Source of the DNA: Piscicola geometra
Lineage: Eukaryota > Annelida > Clitellata > Hirudinida > Piscicolidae
DNA: 64,000 nt
Assembly: GCA_943735955.1 (NCBI GenBank)
Contig: OX030962.1
Span: 1,333,888-1,397,887 of the forward strand
Reading direction: 5' to 3'
Shown here: positions 12,501 through 24,746 of the stretch, piece by piece
How positions within the stretch are numbered: position 1 is the first letter of the stretch
Layout: each line of letters begins with the position of its first letter
Notes under the pieces: generated by a model
The model's database searches: none
What the model saw: only the letters and a program-made list of their open reading frames with translations
What the model was told of the DNA's origin: nothing
Made by a program: the position numbers and the translations under genes

Positions 12501-15500
12501 AGAATGTTGAAAACTTTGAAAAGAATGTTAAAAACTTTAAAAAGATTGTTAAAAACTTTAAAAAGAATGTTAAAAACTTTGAAAAGAATGTTAAAAACTT
12601 TAGAAAAAATTTTAAAAACTTTAAAAAGAATGTTAAAAACTTTAAAAAGAATGTTAAAAACTTTAAAAAGAATGTTAAAAACTCTAAAAAGAATGTTAAA
12701 AACTTTGAAAAGAATGTTAAAAACATTAAAAAGAATGTTGAAAACTTTGAAAAGAATGTTAAAAACTTTAAAAAGAATGTTAAAAACTTTAAAAAGAATG
12801 TTAAAAACTTTAAAAAGAATGTTAAAAACTTTAAAAAGAATGTTAAAAACTTGAGAAAAAATTTTAAAAAGTTTAAAAAGAATGTTAAAAACTTTAAAAA
12901 GAATGTTAAAAACATTAAAAAGAATGTTGAAAACTTTGAAAAGAATGTTAAAAACTTTAAAAAGAATGTTAAAAACTTTAGAAAAAATTTTAAAAACTTT
13001 AAAAAGAATGTTAAAAACTTTAAAAAGAATGTTAAAAACTTTTAAAAGAATGTTAAAAACTTTAAAAAGAATGTAAAAAAGTTTAAAAAGAATGTTAAAC
13101 ACTTTTAAAAGAATGTTAAAAACATTAAAAAGAATGTTGAAAACTTTGAAAAGAATGTTAAAAACTTTAAAAAGAATGTTAAAAACTTTAAAAAGAATGT
13201 TAAAAACTTTGAAAAGAATGTTAAAAACTTTAGAAAAAATTTTAAAAACTTTAAAAAGAATGTTAAAAACTTTAAAAAGAATGTTAAAAACTTTAAAAAG
13301 AATGTTAAAAACTCTAAAAAGAATGTTAAAAACTTTGAAAAGAATGTTAAAAACATTAAAAAGAATGTTGAAAACTTTGAAAAGAATGTTAAAAACTTTA
13401 AAAAGAATGTTAAAAACTTTAAAAAGAATGTTAAAAACTTTAAAAAGAATGTTAAAAACTTGAGAAAAAATTTTAAAAAGTTTAAAAAGAATGTTAAAAA
13501 CTTTAAAAAGAATGTTAAAAACATTAAAAAGAATGTTGAAAACTTTGAAAAGAATGTTAAAAACTTTAAAAAGAATGTTAAAAACTTTAAAAAGAATGTT
13601 AAAAACTTTGAAAAGAATGTTAAAAACTTAAGAAAAAATTTTAAAAACTTTAAAAAGAATGTTAAAAACTCTAAAAAGAATGTTAAAAACTTTGAAAAGA
13701 ATGTTAAAAACATTAAAAAGAATGTTGAAAACTTTGAAAAGAATGTTAAAAACTTTAAAAAGAATGTTAAAAACTTTAAAAAGAATGTTAAAAACTTTAA
13801 AAAGAATGTTAAAAACTTGAGAAAAAATTTAAAAAAGTTTAAAAAGAATGTTAAAAACTTTAAAAAGAATGTTAAAAAACATTAAAAAGAATGTTGAAAC
13901 TTTGAAAAGAATGTTAAAAACTTTAAAAAGAATGTTAAAAACTTTAAAAAGAATGTTAAAAACTTTGAAAAGAATGTTAAAAACTTTAGAAAAAATTTTA
14001 AAAACTTTAAAAATAATGTTAAAAACTTTAAAAAGAATGTTAAAAACTTTAAAAAGAATGTTAAAAACTCTAAAAAGAATGTTAAAAACTTTGAAAAGAA
14101 TGTTAAAAACATTAAAAAGAATGTTGAAAACTTTAAAAAGAATGTTAAAAACTTTAAAAAGAATGTTAAAAACTCTAAAAAGAATGTTAAAAACTTTGAA
14201 AAGAATGTTAAAAACATTAAAAAGAATGTTGAAAACTTTGAAAAGAATGTTAAAAACTTTAAAAAGAATGTTAAAAACTTGAGAAAAAATTTTAAAAAGT
14301 TTAAAAAGAATGTTAAAAACTTTAAAAAGAATGTTAAAAACATTAAAAAGAATGTTGAAAACTTTGAAAAGAATGTTAAAAACTTTAAAAAGAATGTTAA
14401 AAACTTTAAAAAGAATGTTAAAAACTTTGAAAAGAATGTTAAAAACTTTAGAAAAAATTTTAAAAACTTTAAAAATAATGTTAAAAACTTTAAAAAGAAT
14501 GTTAAAAACTTTAAAAAGAATGTTAAAAACTCTAAAAAGAATGTTAAAAACTTTGAAAAGAATGTTAAAAACATTAAAAAGAATGTTGAAAACTTTGAAA
14601 AGAATGTTAAAAACTTTAAAAAGAATGTTAAAAACTTTAAAAAGAATGTTAAAAACTTTAAAAAGAATGTTAAAAACTTGAGAAAAAATTTTAAAAAGTT
14701 TAAAAAGAATGTTAAAAACTTTAAAAAGAATGTTAAAAACTTTAAAAAGAATGTTGAAAACTTTGAAAAGAATGTTAAAAACTTTAAAAAGAATGTTAAA
14801 AATTTTGAAAAGAATGTTAAAAACTTTAGAAAAAATTTTAAAAACTTTAAAAAGAATGTTAACAACTTTAAAAAGAATGTTAAAAACTTTTAAAAGAATG
14901 TTAAAAACTTTAAAAAGAATGTAAAAAAGTTTAAAAAGAATGTTAAACACTTTTAAAAGAATGTTAAAAACATTAAAAAGAATGTTGAAAACTTTGAAAA
15001 GAATGTTAAAAACTTTAAAAAGAATGTTAAAAACTTTAAAAAGAATGTTAAAAACTTTGAAAAGAATGTTAAAAACTTTAGAAAAAATTTTAAAAACTTT
15101 AAAAAGAATGTTAAAAACTTTAAAAAGAATGTTAAAAACTTTAAAAAGAATGTTAAAAACTCTAAAAAGAATGTTAAAAACTTTGAAAAGAATGTTAAAA
15201 ACAATAAAAAGAATGTTGAAAACTTTGAAAAGAATGTTAAAAACTTTAAAAAGAATGTTAAAAACTTTAAAAAGAATGTTAAAAACTTTAAAAAGAATGT
15301 TAAAAACTTGAGAAAAAATTTTAAAAAGTTTAAAAAGAATGTTAAAAACTTTAAAAAGAATGTTAAAAACATTAAAAAGAATGTTGAAAACTTTGAAAAG
15401 AATGTTAAAAACTTTAAAAAGAATGTTAAAAACTTTAAAAAGAATGTTAAAAACTTTGAAAAGAATGTTAAAAACTTTAGAAAAATTTTTAAAAAGTTTA

Positions 15501-17022
15501 AAAAGAATGTTAAAAACTTTTAAAAAAATGTTAAAAACTTTTAAAAGAATTTTAAAAACTTTAAAAAGAATGTAAAAAAGTTTAAAAAGAATGTTAAACA
15601 CTTTTAAAAGAATGTTAAAAACATTAAAAAGAATGTTGAAAACTTTGAAAAGAATGTTAAAAACTTTAAAAATAATGTTAAAAACATTAAAAATAATGTT
15701 AAAACTTTAAAAAGAATGTTAAAAACTTTAAAAAGAATGTTAAAAACTCTAAAAAGAATGTTAAAAACATTAAAAAGAATGTTGAAAACTTTGAAAAGAA
15801 TGTTAAAAACTTTAAAAAGATTGTTAAAAACTTTAAAAAGAATGTTAAAAACTTTGAAAAGAATGTTAAAACTTTAGAAAAAATTTTAAAAACTTTAAAA
15901 AGAATGTTAAAAACTTTAAAAAGAATGTTAAAAACTTTAAAAAGAATGTTAAAAACTCTAAAAAGAATGTTAAAAACTTTGAAAAGAATGTTAAAAACAT
16001 TAAAAAGAATGTTGAAAACTTTGAAAAGAATGTTAAAAACTTTAAAAAGAATGTTAAAAACTTTAAAAAGAATGTTAAAAACTTTAAAAAGAATGTTAAA
16101 AACTTTAAAAAGAATGTTAAAAACTTGAGAAAAAAATTTAAAAAGTTTAAAAAGAATGTTAAAAACTTTAAAAAGAATGTTAAAAACATTAAAAAGAATG
16201 TTGAAAACTTTGAAAAGAATGTTAAAAACTTTAAAAAGAATGTTAAAAACTTTAGAAAAAAATTTTAAAAACTTTAAAAAGAATGTTAAAAACTTTAAAA
16301 AGAATGTTAAAAACTTTTAAAAGATGTTAAAAACTTTAAAAAGAATGTAAAAAAAGTTTAAAAAGAATGTTAAACACTTTTAAAAGAATGTTAAAAACAT
16401 TAAAAAGAATGTTGAAAAACTTTGAAAAGAATGTTAAAAACTTTAAAAAGAATGTTAAAAACTTTAAAAAGAATGTTAAAAACTTTGAAAAGAATGTAAA
16501 AACTTTAGAAAAAATTTTAAAAACTTTAAAAAGAATGTTAAAAACTTTAAAAAGAATGTTAAAAACTTTAAAAAGAATGTTAAAAACTCTAAAAAGAATG
16601 TTAAAAACTTTGAAAAGAATGTTAAAAACATTAAAAGAATGTTGAAAACTTTGAAAAGAATGTTAAAAACTTTAAAAAGAATGTTAAAAACTTTAAAAAG
16701 AATGTTAAAAACTTTAAAAAGAATGTTAAAAACTTGAGAAAAAATTTTAAAAAGTTTAAAAAGAATGTTAAAAACTTTAAAAAGAATGTTAAAAACATTA
16801 AAAAGAATGTTGAAAACTTTGAAAAGAATGTTAAAAACTTTAAAAAGAATGTTAAAACTTTAAAAAGAATGTTAAAAACTTTGAAAAGAATGTTAAAAAC
16901 TTAAGAAAAAATTTTAAAAACTTTAAAAAGAATGTTAAAAACTTTAAAAAAAATGTTAAAAACTTTTTAAAGAATGTTAAAAACTTTAAAAGAATGTAAA
17001 AAAGTTTAAAAAGAATGTTAAA
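9569..17022. repeat. 21-bp satellite array
   Basis: About 355 copies of a 21-bp unit that begins GTTAAAAACTTT and ends AAAAGAAT, with recurring variants (TTTGAAAAG, CATTAAAAAG, CTCTAAAAAG, TTTAGAAAAAATTTT, TTGAGAAAAAATTT, CACTTTTAAAAG). Because 21 bp is seven codons, all frames on both strands can stay open; these are not genes. About 10620-12040 is repeated almost exactly 3192 bp (152 units) later at 13812-15235. Single-base indels become more common after about 15680. It ends at an assembly gap. Confidence 0.95.
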
Positions 17023-17222
17023 NNNNNNNNNNNNNNNNNNNNNNNNNNNNNNNNNNNNNNNNNNNNNNNNNNNNNNNNNNNNNNNNNNNNNNNNNNNNNN
17101 NNNNNNNNNNNNNNNNNNNNNNNNNNNNNNNNNNNNNNNNNNNNNNNNNNNNNNNNNNNNNNNNNNNNNNNNNNNNNNNNNNNNNNNNNNNNNNNNNNNN
17201 NNNNNNNNNNNNNNNNNNNNNN
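17023..17222. other. Assembly gap (200 N)
   Basis: Exactly 200 unknown bases between the 21-bp and 19-bp arrays. The round length suggests a placeholder, so the true distance and the array lengths on either side are unknown. Confidence 0.99.
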
Positions 17223-17909
17223 TAGAATTTTAAATATAAAATAGAATTTTAAATATAAAATAGAATTTTAAATATAAAATAGAATTTTAAATATAAAATA
17301 GAATTTTAAATATAAAATAGAATTTTAAATATAAAATAGAATTTTAAATATAAAATAGAATTTTAAATATAAAATAGAATTTTAAATATAAAATAGAATT
17401 TTAAATATAAAATAGAATTTTAAATATAAAATAGAATTTTAAATATAAAATAGAATTTTAAATATAAAAAAGAATTTTAAATATAAAATAGAATTTTAAA
17501 TATAAAATAGAATTTTAAATATTAAATAGAATTTTAAATATAAAATAGAATTTTAAATATAAAATAGAATTTTAAATATAAAATAGAATTTTAAATATAA
17601 AATAGAATTTTAAATATAAAATAGAATTTTAAATATAAAATAGAATTTTAAATATAAAATAGAATTTTAAATATAAAATAGAATTTTAAATATAAAATAG
17701 AATTTTAAATATAAAATAGAATTTTAAATATAAAATAGAATTTTTAATATAAAATAGAATTTTTAATATAAAATAGAATTTTAAATATAAAATAGAATTT
17801 TTAATATAAAATAGAATTTTTAATATAAAATAGAATTTTTAATATAAAATAGAATTTTTAATATAAAATAGAATTTTTAATATAAAATAGAATTTTTAAT
17901 ATAAAATAG
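17223..17909. repeat. 19-bp satellite array (TAGAATTTTAAATATAAAA)
   Basis: About 36 tandem copies of a 19-bp unit. The first 27 or so are nearly identical. From about 17740 a derived variant with GAATTTTTAATAT takes over, so the last third is a separate amplification. It stops directly at the 5'-truncated end of a non-LTR retrotransposon at about 17911. Confidence 0.95.
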
Positions 17910-17910
17910 A

Positions 17911-19728
17911 ACTTTATTCCAAAGAAAACTCTGTGACTCAGATAGCACTGGACGCTATTGAAGACTTGCCAGTCTTGGAAGAGCTGGATGTCAAGCCGAC
18001 CATGGACGAACTCAGCAAAGCTATTGATGTCTCAAAGAGTGGAAAAGCACCAGAAGACGATGGCATCCCACCATAAATAATGAAGTGTGGTAAACCACTT
18101 CACAAGCTCCTTTTCCTATGTTGGAGAGAAGGTAGAATTCCACAGGACATGCGCAATGCCAAGATTATCACCCTGTATAAGAACAAGGGCGACGGCAGCG
18201 ACTGCGACAGGGGCATCTCACTGCTTAGCGTTGTGGGTAAAGCTCTCGCATGCGTTGTTCTCAACCGTCTCCAAGTCCTAGCAAGTCGTGTGTATCCTGA
18301 ATCGCAATGCGGCTTCAGATCAGGAAGAACCACAGTTGACATGATCTTCTCCATGCGTCAGCTCCAGGAAAAGGGCACAGCAGCGGATGCCGCTGTATAT
18401 CGCCTTTATCGACCTAGCTAAGGCATTCGACCTTGTAAGCAGGAACGGCCTATTTCGGCTGCTCAAGAAGATCGGCTGTCCACCTCGGCTGCTCAACATT
18501 GCAACTTCTTATCACGAAAACACGCAAAGTGTGGTCAGCTACGATGGAGAGACCTCAGAATCCTTCATAATCAAGAGTGGGGTCAAACAGGGTTGTGTGA
18601 TAGCGCCTACATTATTCGGCATCTTCTTCTCGATGCTGTTGAACTTTGCATTTAAAGAGTCTTCCAAAGGTGTCCATTTGCACACCAGAAGTAACGGGAA
18701 ACTGCTGAACATGGCACGTCTAAGAGCAAAGACAAAAATTCGCACTGTCCTCATCAGAGACATGCTGTTCGCTGATGATGCGGCCCTGGTGTCACACACG
18801 GAGGAACACCTTCAGCAGCTGATGAATCGCTTTGTTCAGGCTTGCAGGGAATTCGGTCTGACCATCAGTATAAAAAAAACCAACATCATGGGTCAAGACA
18901 TTCCTGTTCCACCCTCAATAACAATCGACAATCAGGTGTTGGTGGCCACTGACAAGTTCACATACCTGGGTTCCGTCATTACTAGCAGCCTATCCCTCGA
19001 CATTGAGATTGATAAGAGGCTCGCCAAAGCAGCCAGCGTCATGGCCAGATTGAGCAAACGTGTATGGACCAATAATCAACTGACACGAAACACCAAGCTC
19101 AAAGTGTATCAGGCATGCATTCTCAGCACTCTGTTGTATGGCAGCAAAACCTGGACCACCTATGCCAGGCAAAAAGATCTCCGACGCATTTTTGGCATAA
19201 CATGGCAAGACAAAGTCACCAACACAGCCGTACTCAATCAAGCCAACTCACTCGGCATACACCTTCTTCTATGCCAAAGACGTTTACGCTGGCTGGGTCA
19301 CGTGCGTAGAATGGAAGAAGGTCGCATACCCAAGGACATCCTCTATGGCGAGCTGGCTACAGGACACCGTCCAGTTGGTCCCCCGCAACTACGCTTCAAA
19401 GACGTCTGCAAACGCGACCTCAAACTTACGGGTATCGACCCTGGCAGATGGGAAGAGCTAGCCGATGACCGGAGGGGCTGGCGCCCGACTGTCCACAAAG
19501 GCATCAAAAAGGGCGAGGAAGAACGCAGGCAACATCTGGAATCCCGACGGCAAAAAATAAAAATGAGGCAGCAGAATCAGGCTCTCAATCCTCCATCCGA
19601 CATCACCTGCAGCCGCTGCAGCAGAGACTGTCGATCCAGGATCGGTCTGCTGAGCCACTCTAGAAGCTGCCGTCAAAGAACACATCAGAGCGCTATCATC
19701 ATCTCACGAGATGGATAAATGCCAACAA
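17911..19728 (+). pseudogene. 5'-truncated non-LTR retrotransposon, reverse transcriptase ORF broken
   Basis: Encodes the linker, reverse transcriptase and C-terminal part of an endonuclease-RT polyprotein. Reading is open from 17915 to an in-frame TAA at 18074, inside the conserved GIPP.I.KCGK segment. It reopens to about 18420, and a frameshift near 18390 moves it into the 443-residue frame at 18387-19718. That frame has AFIDLAKAFD (residues 6-15), GVKQGCVIAPTLF (65-77), the catalytic FADD (128-131), WLGHVRRME and a C-terminal CCHC finger (C408, C411, H424, C428). The endonuclease domain is missing; the 5' end is cut at the 19-bp array. The 3' end, GCCAACAA before a T run, matches the end of the related copy at 39594-42079. 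The clade is uncertain (RTE/jockey-like group). The element is dead because of the stop and frameshift. Confidence 0.9.
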
Positions 19729-20439
19729 TTTTTTTTTTTACATTTATACCATTATATTTACATTGTATATTTTATATTGAATAAATGGTTATTGAATAAT
19801 AAAAATTTAATAATATGAATTAGTTTTAAAAAAAATAATTTTTGTGTCGAATAAATACTGGTTTTGCAGTTATTTTAATTTTATGAATCAGGGAAAGAAT
19901 AGAAGCCAGATTAACGAAATTTCCATCAATGGCAGATGTATATATTCGTTGTTTACTTTCAGTATGTTAGTGTACTTTTAACGGAATTTTTTAAAAAACA
20001 AAATAGACAAGGTTTTCGACAAGGTTGGAACCAAACTAATTCAAAGTTTAGATTAACCTCTCTCACACTTATCATGAGATGTCAGATACGGGTAAGAATT
20101 GCCTAAAAACTGGGAAATGTGCGAAAATGTATAAATTCAGTAGAAGTGAGATATGTGCAGGATGGAAAATTCAAGTCAAATGATTTTTAAAAAAAGAGAT
20201 AGGAAAGAGAAAAAACGCCGTTTTTATATGTCCTTTAAAAATAGTCTGTTTTTCCTCACTTCCTAATCAGTTCCTAATTAACTAAAGATCTGAACCATGT
20301 TGAAAATTACCAATTTAATTCTTTTTTATTGCTAAAAAGTTTAATTAACTCACAAAAAATCATTCCTTAAGGTTCATTTTGTCCAAAAGGCTGTCATAAA
20401 ATACAACCCTAAAATGAATTGGTTTAAAAAGTGCATTGT
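19729..20439. other. AT-rich interval with no recognised feature
   Basis: Contains a T run and AATAAA-like words at 19725-19800, then unique AT-rich sequence. No open frame with a recognisable product, no RNA gene and no inverted-repeat pair were seen. Confidence 0.6.
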
Positions 20440-20738
20440 ATTTATTAATTTATTTTGTGTTCAATAATTTATTTTTCATTTAATAATTTATTTTTTATTT
20501 AAAAATTTATTTTTTATTTAATAATTTATTTTTTATTAAAAAAATTATTTTTTATTTAATAATTTATTTTTTATTTAATAATTTATTTTTTTTTTAATAA
20601 TTTATTTTTTATTTAATAATTTATTTTTTATTTAATAATTTATTTTACTTTTAATATTTTATTTTATATCTGAAATTTATTTTATTTTCAATATTTTATT
20701 TTTTATTTAAAATTATATTTTGTATTTTAAATTATATA
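20440..20738. repeat. AT-only 19-bp tandem repeat
   Basis: Degenerate tandem copies of AATAATTTATTTTTTATTT (19 bp), about 15 units. It abuts the truncated left end of the hAT copy at 20741. Other 19-bp arrays lie at 17223 and 24747 but have different sequences. Confidence 0.8.
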
Positions 20739-20909
20739 TAGAACCGGTATCGACCAATAGTGCTTGTATAAACTATTAATATTTGTATCACCAAACATTA
20801 AAAAAAAGTTTGATACTCAAAAAAATACTTTTCTATTGCCACCATGAGCGAGTTGAAAAAAAAACAATAGCGATTTCAGTATCTTTTATCATTTTTCATC
20901 TATATAAAT

Positions 20910-21145
20910 TCAATTTTTTTTGGTCTACTGTTCACAGCCTGACAGACGCAGGCCATGTTACAATGGTTCTGAGAACCATGGTTCTTATGAGCCAGAGGCA
21001 CCACTCCACACGACGTACACATCTTTCAATACATACGTCGCAAACACTAGGTATATGATAGTTCACGGTTGCTTGTCAAGGATTCGAACAGGCGACCTTT
21101 AAGTCGCAAGTCCGACGTCTACCATCTAAGCCATCCCCGCTCCCC
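20910..21145 (-). mobile_element. tRNA-derived SINE, family 1, full-length copy
   Basis: Read on the minus strand it has a tRNA-like head starting GCGGGGATGGCTTAGATGG near 21140, with an A box TGGCTTAGATGG and a B box GTTCGAATCC, an unrelated body, and an A-rich tail (T run at 20912-20919 on the + strand). It matches the copy at 59747-59990 along its whole length. The hAT paralogue at about 37390 has the empty site, so this SINE inserted after the two hAT copies separated. Any target duplication is short (AATT at both edges). Confidence 0.88.
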
Positions 21146-21339
21146 ATAATTAGCCATCAACCCATCAAATAAATTTTATAACATCTTGTTTTCCATTATT
21201 TTCTTAGTCATATAGTTTTAAAAATTACAAATAGATTCAAATTTGCCAAAGTTATAAACAAATTTACATTGGGAATTTTTTTTGTCCAGTTTATATAACA
21301 TAAAATACCTTCTCTGCCTGTCTTCCTGCTTTCTGCCTA

Positions 21340-22335
21340 CAGCTCGCTTGCTCCAATTTCCAAATAGATCCTTTCGAATGTCTGACTGACTAGCAAATTC
21401 TTCTGCTAGCCTTTTTAATCCAGACTGTCAAGTATATCCTGATGTGCATGACAAACGGCCAGTGAATTCAAGCGAGGCTGTGTATAAGTGCACGCAACCA
21501 AGTCTAAAGACGCCGCAATGCAATAAAAGATTTTTCTGCAGTACATGACATTATTGGACACACAAGCATCAATCTTATCAATCTTTAAACCTAAGAAAAC
21601 AGACGTCTGACTTCCGTGATCATAGCTTCTCTTATTTTTTTCGTTTGTGCTAATGTTCATACTGGTCTTTAAACATAATTAACTGTGAACAAAGACCAGT
21701 TTCATTTAACTCACGATACCGCTTGCAAATATCATGGTTCACTTCACCAGTTAGCAACATTGTTTCCAGCTGCAAGTATGAACGCAAACCAGGAGAATCT
21801 CGATTGAACCTTTCTCTGAGTTGCATGATTGCAATGTCTATGACAGCGTCATAAGCTGCTAAATAATGTTCCTCTGGTTTTGTTGCTACATAAGCTGGGT
21901 CCAGCCCACAATACTTTTGTGGTGGCTTTTGCACCCGAGGTACAGCATTCGGCTCGAGATCATATGCCAAAACCATACTGACATTAGCACTTGCTGATTG
22001 CAACGGCTTGTTTAACTGTTGCAGAAGTTAAAACACTAAAACAACTACCTTGAGTGCCAATGAAGTAAAAAAAGTTGAAAAAAGGCCTCAAGCCTTAACA
22101 GCTTTTTCATCAGCAGTACCAATGGAAGCAAATGATTCCAAGTTAACAAGTACCACTTCATAATGTTCAAGCACAGAAGACACTGTAGATACTCTGATCA
22201 GTGATCTTGTAGGACAAAGAAGATTTATACTATACTTTTTATTCAGTGGATCATCAGGAAAGTCAATTATAAGAGACACTAAAGCATCACTAAACTGCTT
22301 CTTGACCTTCAACCACAACACCATGATTCGGCATT
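21340..22335 (-). pseudogene. Broken hAT transposase (ZMYM1-like), copy 1
   Basis: Minus-strand frames at 22324-22088, 22003-21650 and 21660-21415 match copy 2 at 37600-39110. In order they hold the DUF4371 distal part (KKQFSDAL, LCPTRSLIRVSTVSS), a middle part ending near CKRYRELNETGLCSQL, and the C-terminal hAT dimerisation region (TAEKSF.ALRRL, LNSLAVCHAHQDILDSLD). The segment with the VDGTQ and QTYDG motifs is deleted; the junction at about 22312 has a 2-bp overlap (TC). Several stops and frameshifts show it is dead. The family is known from hAT transposons and domesticated ZMYM-type genes. Confidence 0.82.
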
Positions 22336-22489
22336 AACAATGCACACTATGTTTCTAACAAAAGAATGAGCTAAAAGCATCAGTATTTCATTTTGGCATT
22401 CATGTGATATGAAACTTGTAGTTTGATTTAACCAACAAGTTAGTTTCGAAGCTTTTTGAAATTTATTAACTTTGGTTCATCTAAAAAAT

Positions 22490-23140
22490 TGAAAGGGTCG
22501 TTATTAGGGTGGACATCAGAAACCCCCTATGAACATCGCCCATGCACAATAAGTAACACAATATGAATGATTTTTCCAATAAAAATGTTATTTTTTTGCT
22601 TGCAAAAAGTGAACCGATATTTTCTGAAAAGCATCTGAATGTCTGCTTGTGAAATTTTAAAAATCATTAATTTATTTTTTTATCAATAGAATTTATTATT
22701 TTAAGTTCATAAATATAAAAAGAAGAGTAGGTGGAAGAGGACCCCCCTAGCATTGCTGCCCATACATACTCACAATGTATTACTGTATTAGTATTATTTG
22801 ATCCCATGGTTGACGATTAGGCTTGTATCAAAGTTAAAGTTGAGAAATGTGTATTTTTAGAAGAGTGAGAGGGTCCTTGTAAAGGTGGGCCCCAGAACCC
22901 CCTCAGGATTCACCCCTACGCCATAGGTATAAAAAAACTAGGTGAAGGAGTATTTAAGTAAGCAAAGGATATTTTTGTTTTAGACATCTATCACTATAAC
23001 AACACATACTTACAATGTATTACTTTATAAACATTTACTTTTATACCATGGTCATATCCAAATAGAAATTTTTGAATAAAAAATAGAAAAAAAGTGGGGT
23101 GGCCCCTATTAAGGTGGACCCCCCAGGATCGCCGCCCATG
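22490..23140. repeat. Subterminal repeats of hAT copy 1
   Basis: Three diverged units of roughly 240 bp share GGTGGACC, ACCCCC.TAGCAT, GCCCATACATACT.ACAATG, CATGGTTGACGATTA and AAAAAGTGGGG. Starts are near 22500, 22740 and 22985, and the last ends in the terminal inverted repeat. Copy 2 has related units at 39280-39593 and 42080-42224, with fewer repeats. Subterminal repeats are common transposase-binding regions in hAT elements; that role here is inference. Confidence 0.7.
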
Positions 23141-23330
23141 ATCTGTAATAAAGCAGGAAGGGAGTGTTTTCAAGAAAGGTTCAGTGAGTCACAAAACCCA
23201 CCGCGTCCTAGAAAAAAGGGAAGTAATTATAGAAGAAAGTATTAATTATAATCAAAATATTATTTGACATCTTTGTAAGCACGTCGTTGATATTTAAGTA
23301 ATTGAAAATAGAATATTTTGCTAAACACAG

Positions 23331-24745
23331 GTGAAAACAGCAGCACGAGAAAACTTACTTGAACCTGCGAGTTTATTAGTTAGTTAGGCAAAACAGATGT
23401 TTTCAGTTCCGGACTTGCCTCAAGTAGCTCAAATAAGTGAAGTTAACTTATGCCGAATATCAAATAGAAGTCGTGCAGCTAGGAAGCCAACAAATCCTGG
23501 CACTACAGATTTTGAGGTAAAAATGAGTTGCACACGTATACATTATAAATATATTTCAGGTTGATGAAGTACACCTGACAATGCAATTCACGTTTCTGTT
23601 GGCAATCGCCATCACGCTATATTTGCCACCGAAAGTCAGCTGGACCGTTTATCCAAAGCTTACACTTGGTATATGGACGGGACTTTTAAAGTGGTGAAAT
23701 CGCCAATCACCCAACTCTTTTCTATTCATGCGTTTTTGAGGTACCAAATGAATGAATTCATCTGTTTTCTATTCTATTTATACAATTTATATAAACTATT
23801 TTAATAATTTTGTCATTATTGTCGTTTCTACTTATTAAATACATTTTTTCAATATTTTATAGATTTAAAATCATAGCTTTTATTCATTGAAGATATGAAA
23901 ACAACTTTAAACAGTTGTCTTTCTGTTTTGTTCTCATGACGGGCAAAAGGCGGAATGATTACAAAAAGGTATATATGACAGTCTTCTACAATAAAAGATT
24001 ATGCTATTTGAATTAATTTATGAAGTTATTACGTTATTATGTTATTATTAAGTTTTACTATCAATTCAGGTTTTGAAATTGAGTTGAGAACCTTTGTCAT
24101 CGACTTTAAAGGGAGCCTGTGGAGAGCAATACAGCAAGTCTTCCCTGACAAGGAGATCAAGGGTGGTGCTTTTCACTTGAAACAGGCACTTTGGCGGAAA
24201 GTGCAAGAGCTTGTGACCTCGTTTATGGAAAGGGAAAATGTATACAATCTTATTGGTAAGGTTTTTGCTCTGTCCCTTTTGCCGGCTATTCACATTGGAG
24301 CAGCCTTTGAAGAAGTGTGTGAAGGCAACACCAATGAGAGACTGGAAAGGTTCTTTTCATTCTTCCGCGAGACCTGGTTGAATAGCCGCATCTGGACCGT
24401 TGACAGTTGGTCTGTGTACCGCCGTTCAGTGCGCACCAACAACGACCTCGAGGGATGGCACGTTCGCCTTAACCGCAGAGCTAAAAAATCTAATTTAGAA
24501 TTTTATATTGTAATAAATTTAATTTATTACGAAGCAAAGGCTGTCACAGGCAGTGCCAAATGGTAAAGGAAAGGTTGCTGAGGTGGCGGCAAAGTCAGAC
24601 CGCCAAATCAATCCAAGCGAAACTGGAAGAAGCTTGGACAAAATACGACCAAAATGAATTATCTTCAAAAAGATTTATGAAAAAGTGCAGTTATATTTAT
24701 GGAGTTGCAGTCGATTCATCCCTTGACCGATCCACCTCTCAATAG
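23331..24745 (+). pseudogene. Decayed intron-bearing MULE-type transposase
   Basis: Split coding blocks match the Mutator-like transposase pattern. Block 1 (23331-23516) follows a CTAAACACAG acceptor, has one in-frame TAG and ends TTTGAG|GTAA. Block 2 (23560-23740) follows ATATTTCAG and holds HHAIFATESQLD and WYMDGTFKVVKSPITQLFS, with the first catalytic Asp. A short block near 23911-23969 reads FVLMTGKRRNDYKK before a GTATAT donor. Block 4 (24070-24566) follows CAATTCAG and holds FVIDFKGSLWRA (second Asp), KGGAFHLKQALWRKVQEL and VRTNNDLEGWHVRLNRRAK. The C-terminal part continues in another frame at 24560-24745 (LLRWRQSQTAKS, KKCSYIYG). At least two frame breaks and one stop indicate a pseudogene. 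It ends at the 19-bp array. Confidence 0.82.
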
Positions 24746-24746
24746 T

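Larger units (their letters stand above)
20741..23140 (-). mobile_element. hAT element (ZMYM1/DUF4371-like), copy 1, left terminus lost
   Basis: Collinear with the element at 37129-42224 from GAACCGGTATCGACCAATA (20741) to the right terminus GATCGCCGCCCATG (ending 23140). The left terminal inverted repeat, CAGGGGCGGCGATC in copy 2, is absent here; copy 1 starts about 70 bp further in, next to an AT array. It carries a SINE at 20910-21145 that copy 2 lacks, and lacks the LINE present in copy 2. Relative to copy 2 it has an internal transposase deletion of about 395 bp near 22312. Subterminal repeats fill 22490-23140. Confidence 0.8.

Noticed and set aside
9556..16645. Heptad-like proteins MLKTLKR or NVKNFKK that resemble coiled coils
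   Set aside because: The 21-bp unit is seven codons, so every frame on both strands repeats with period seven. The heptad look follows from the DNA period and is not evidence of a protein.
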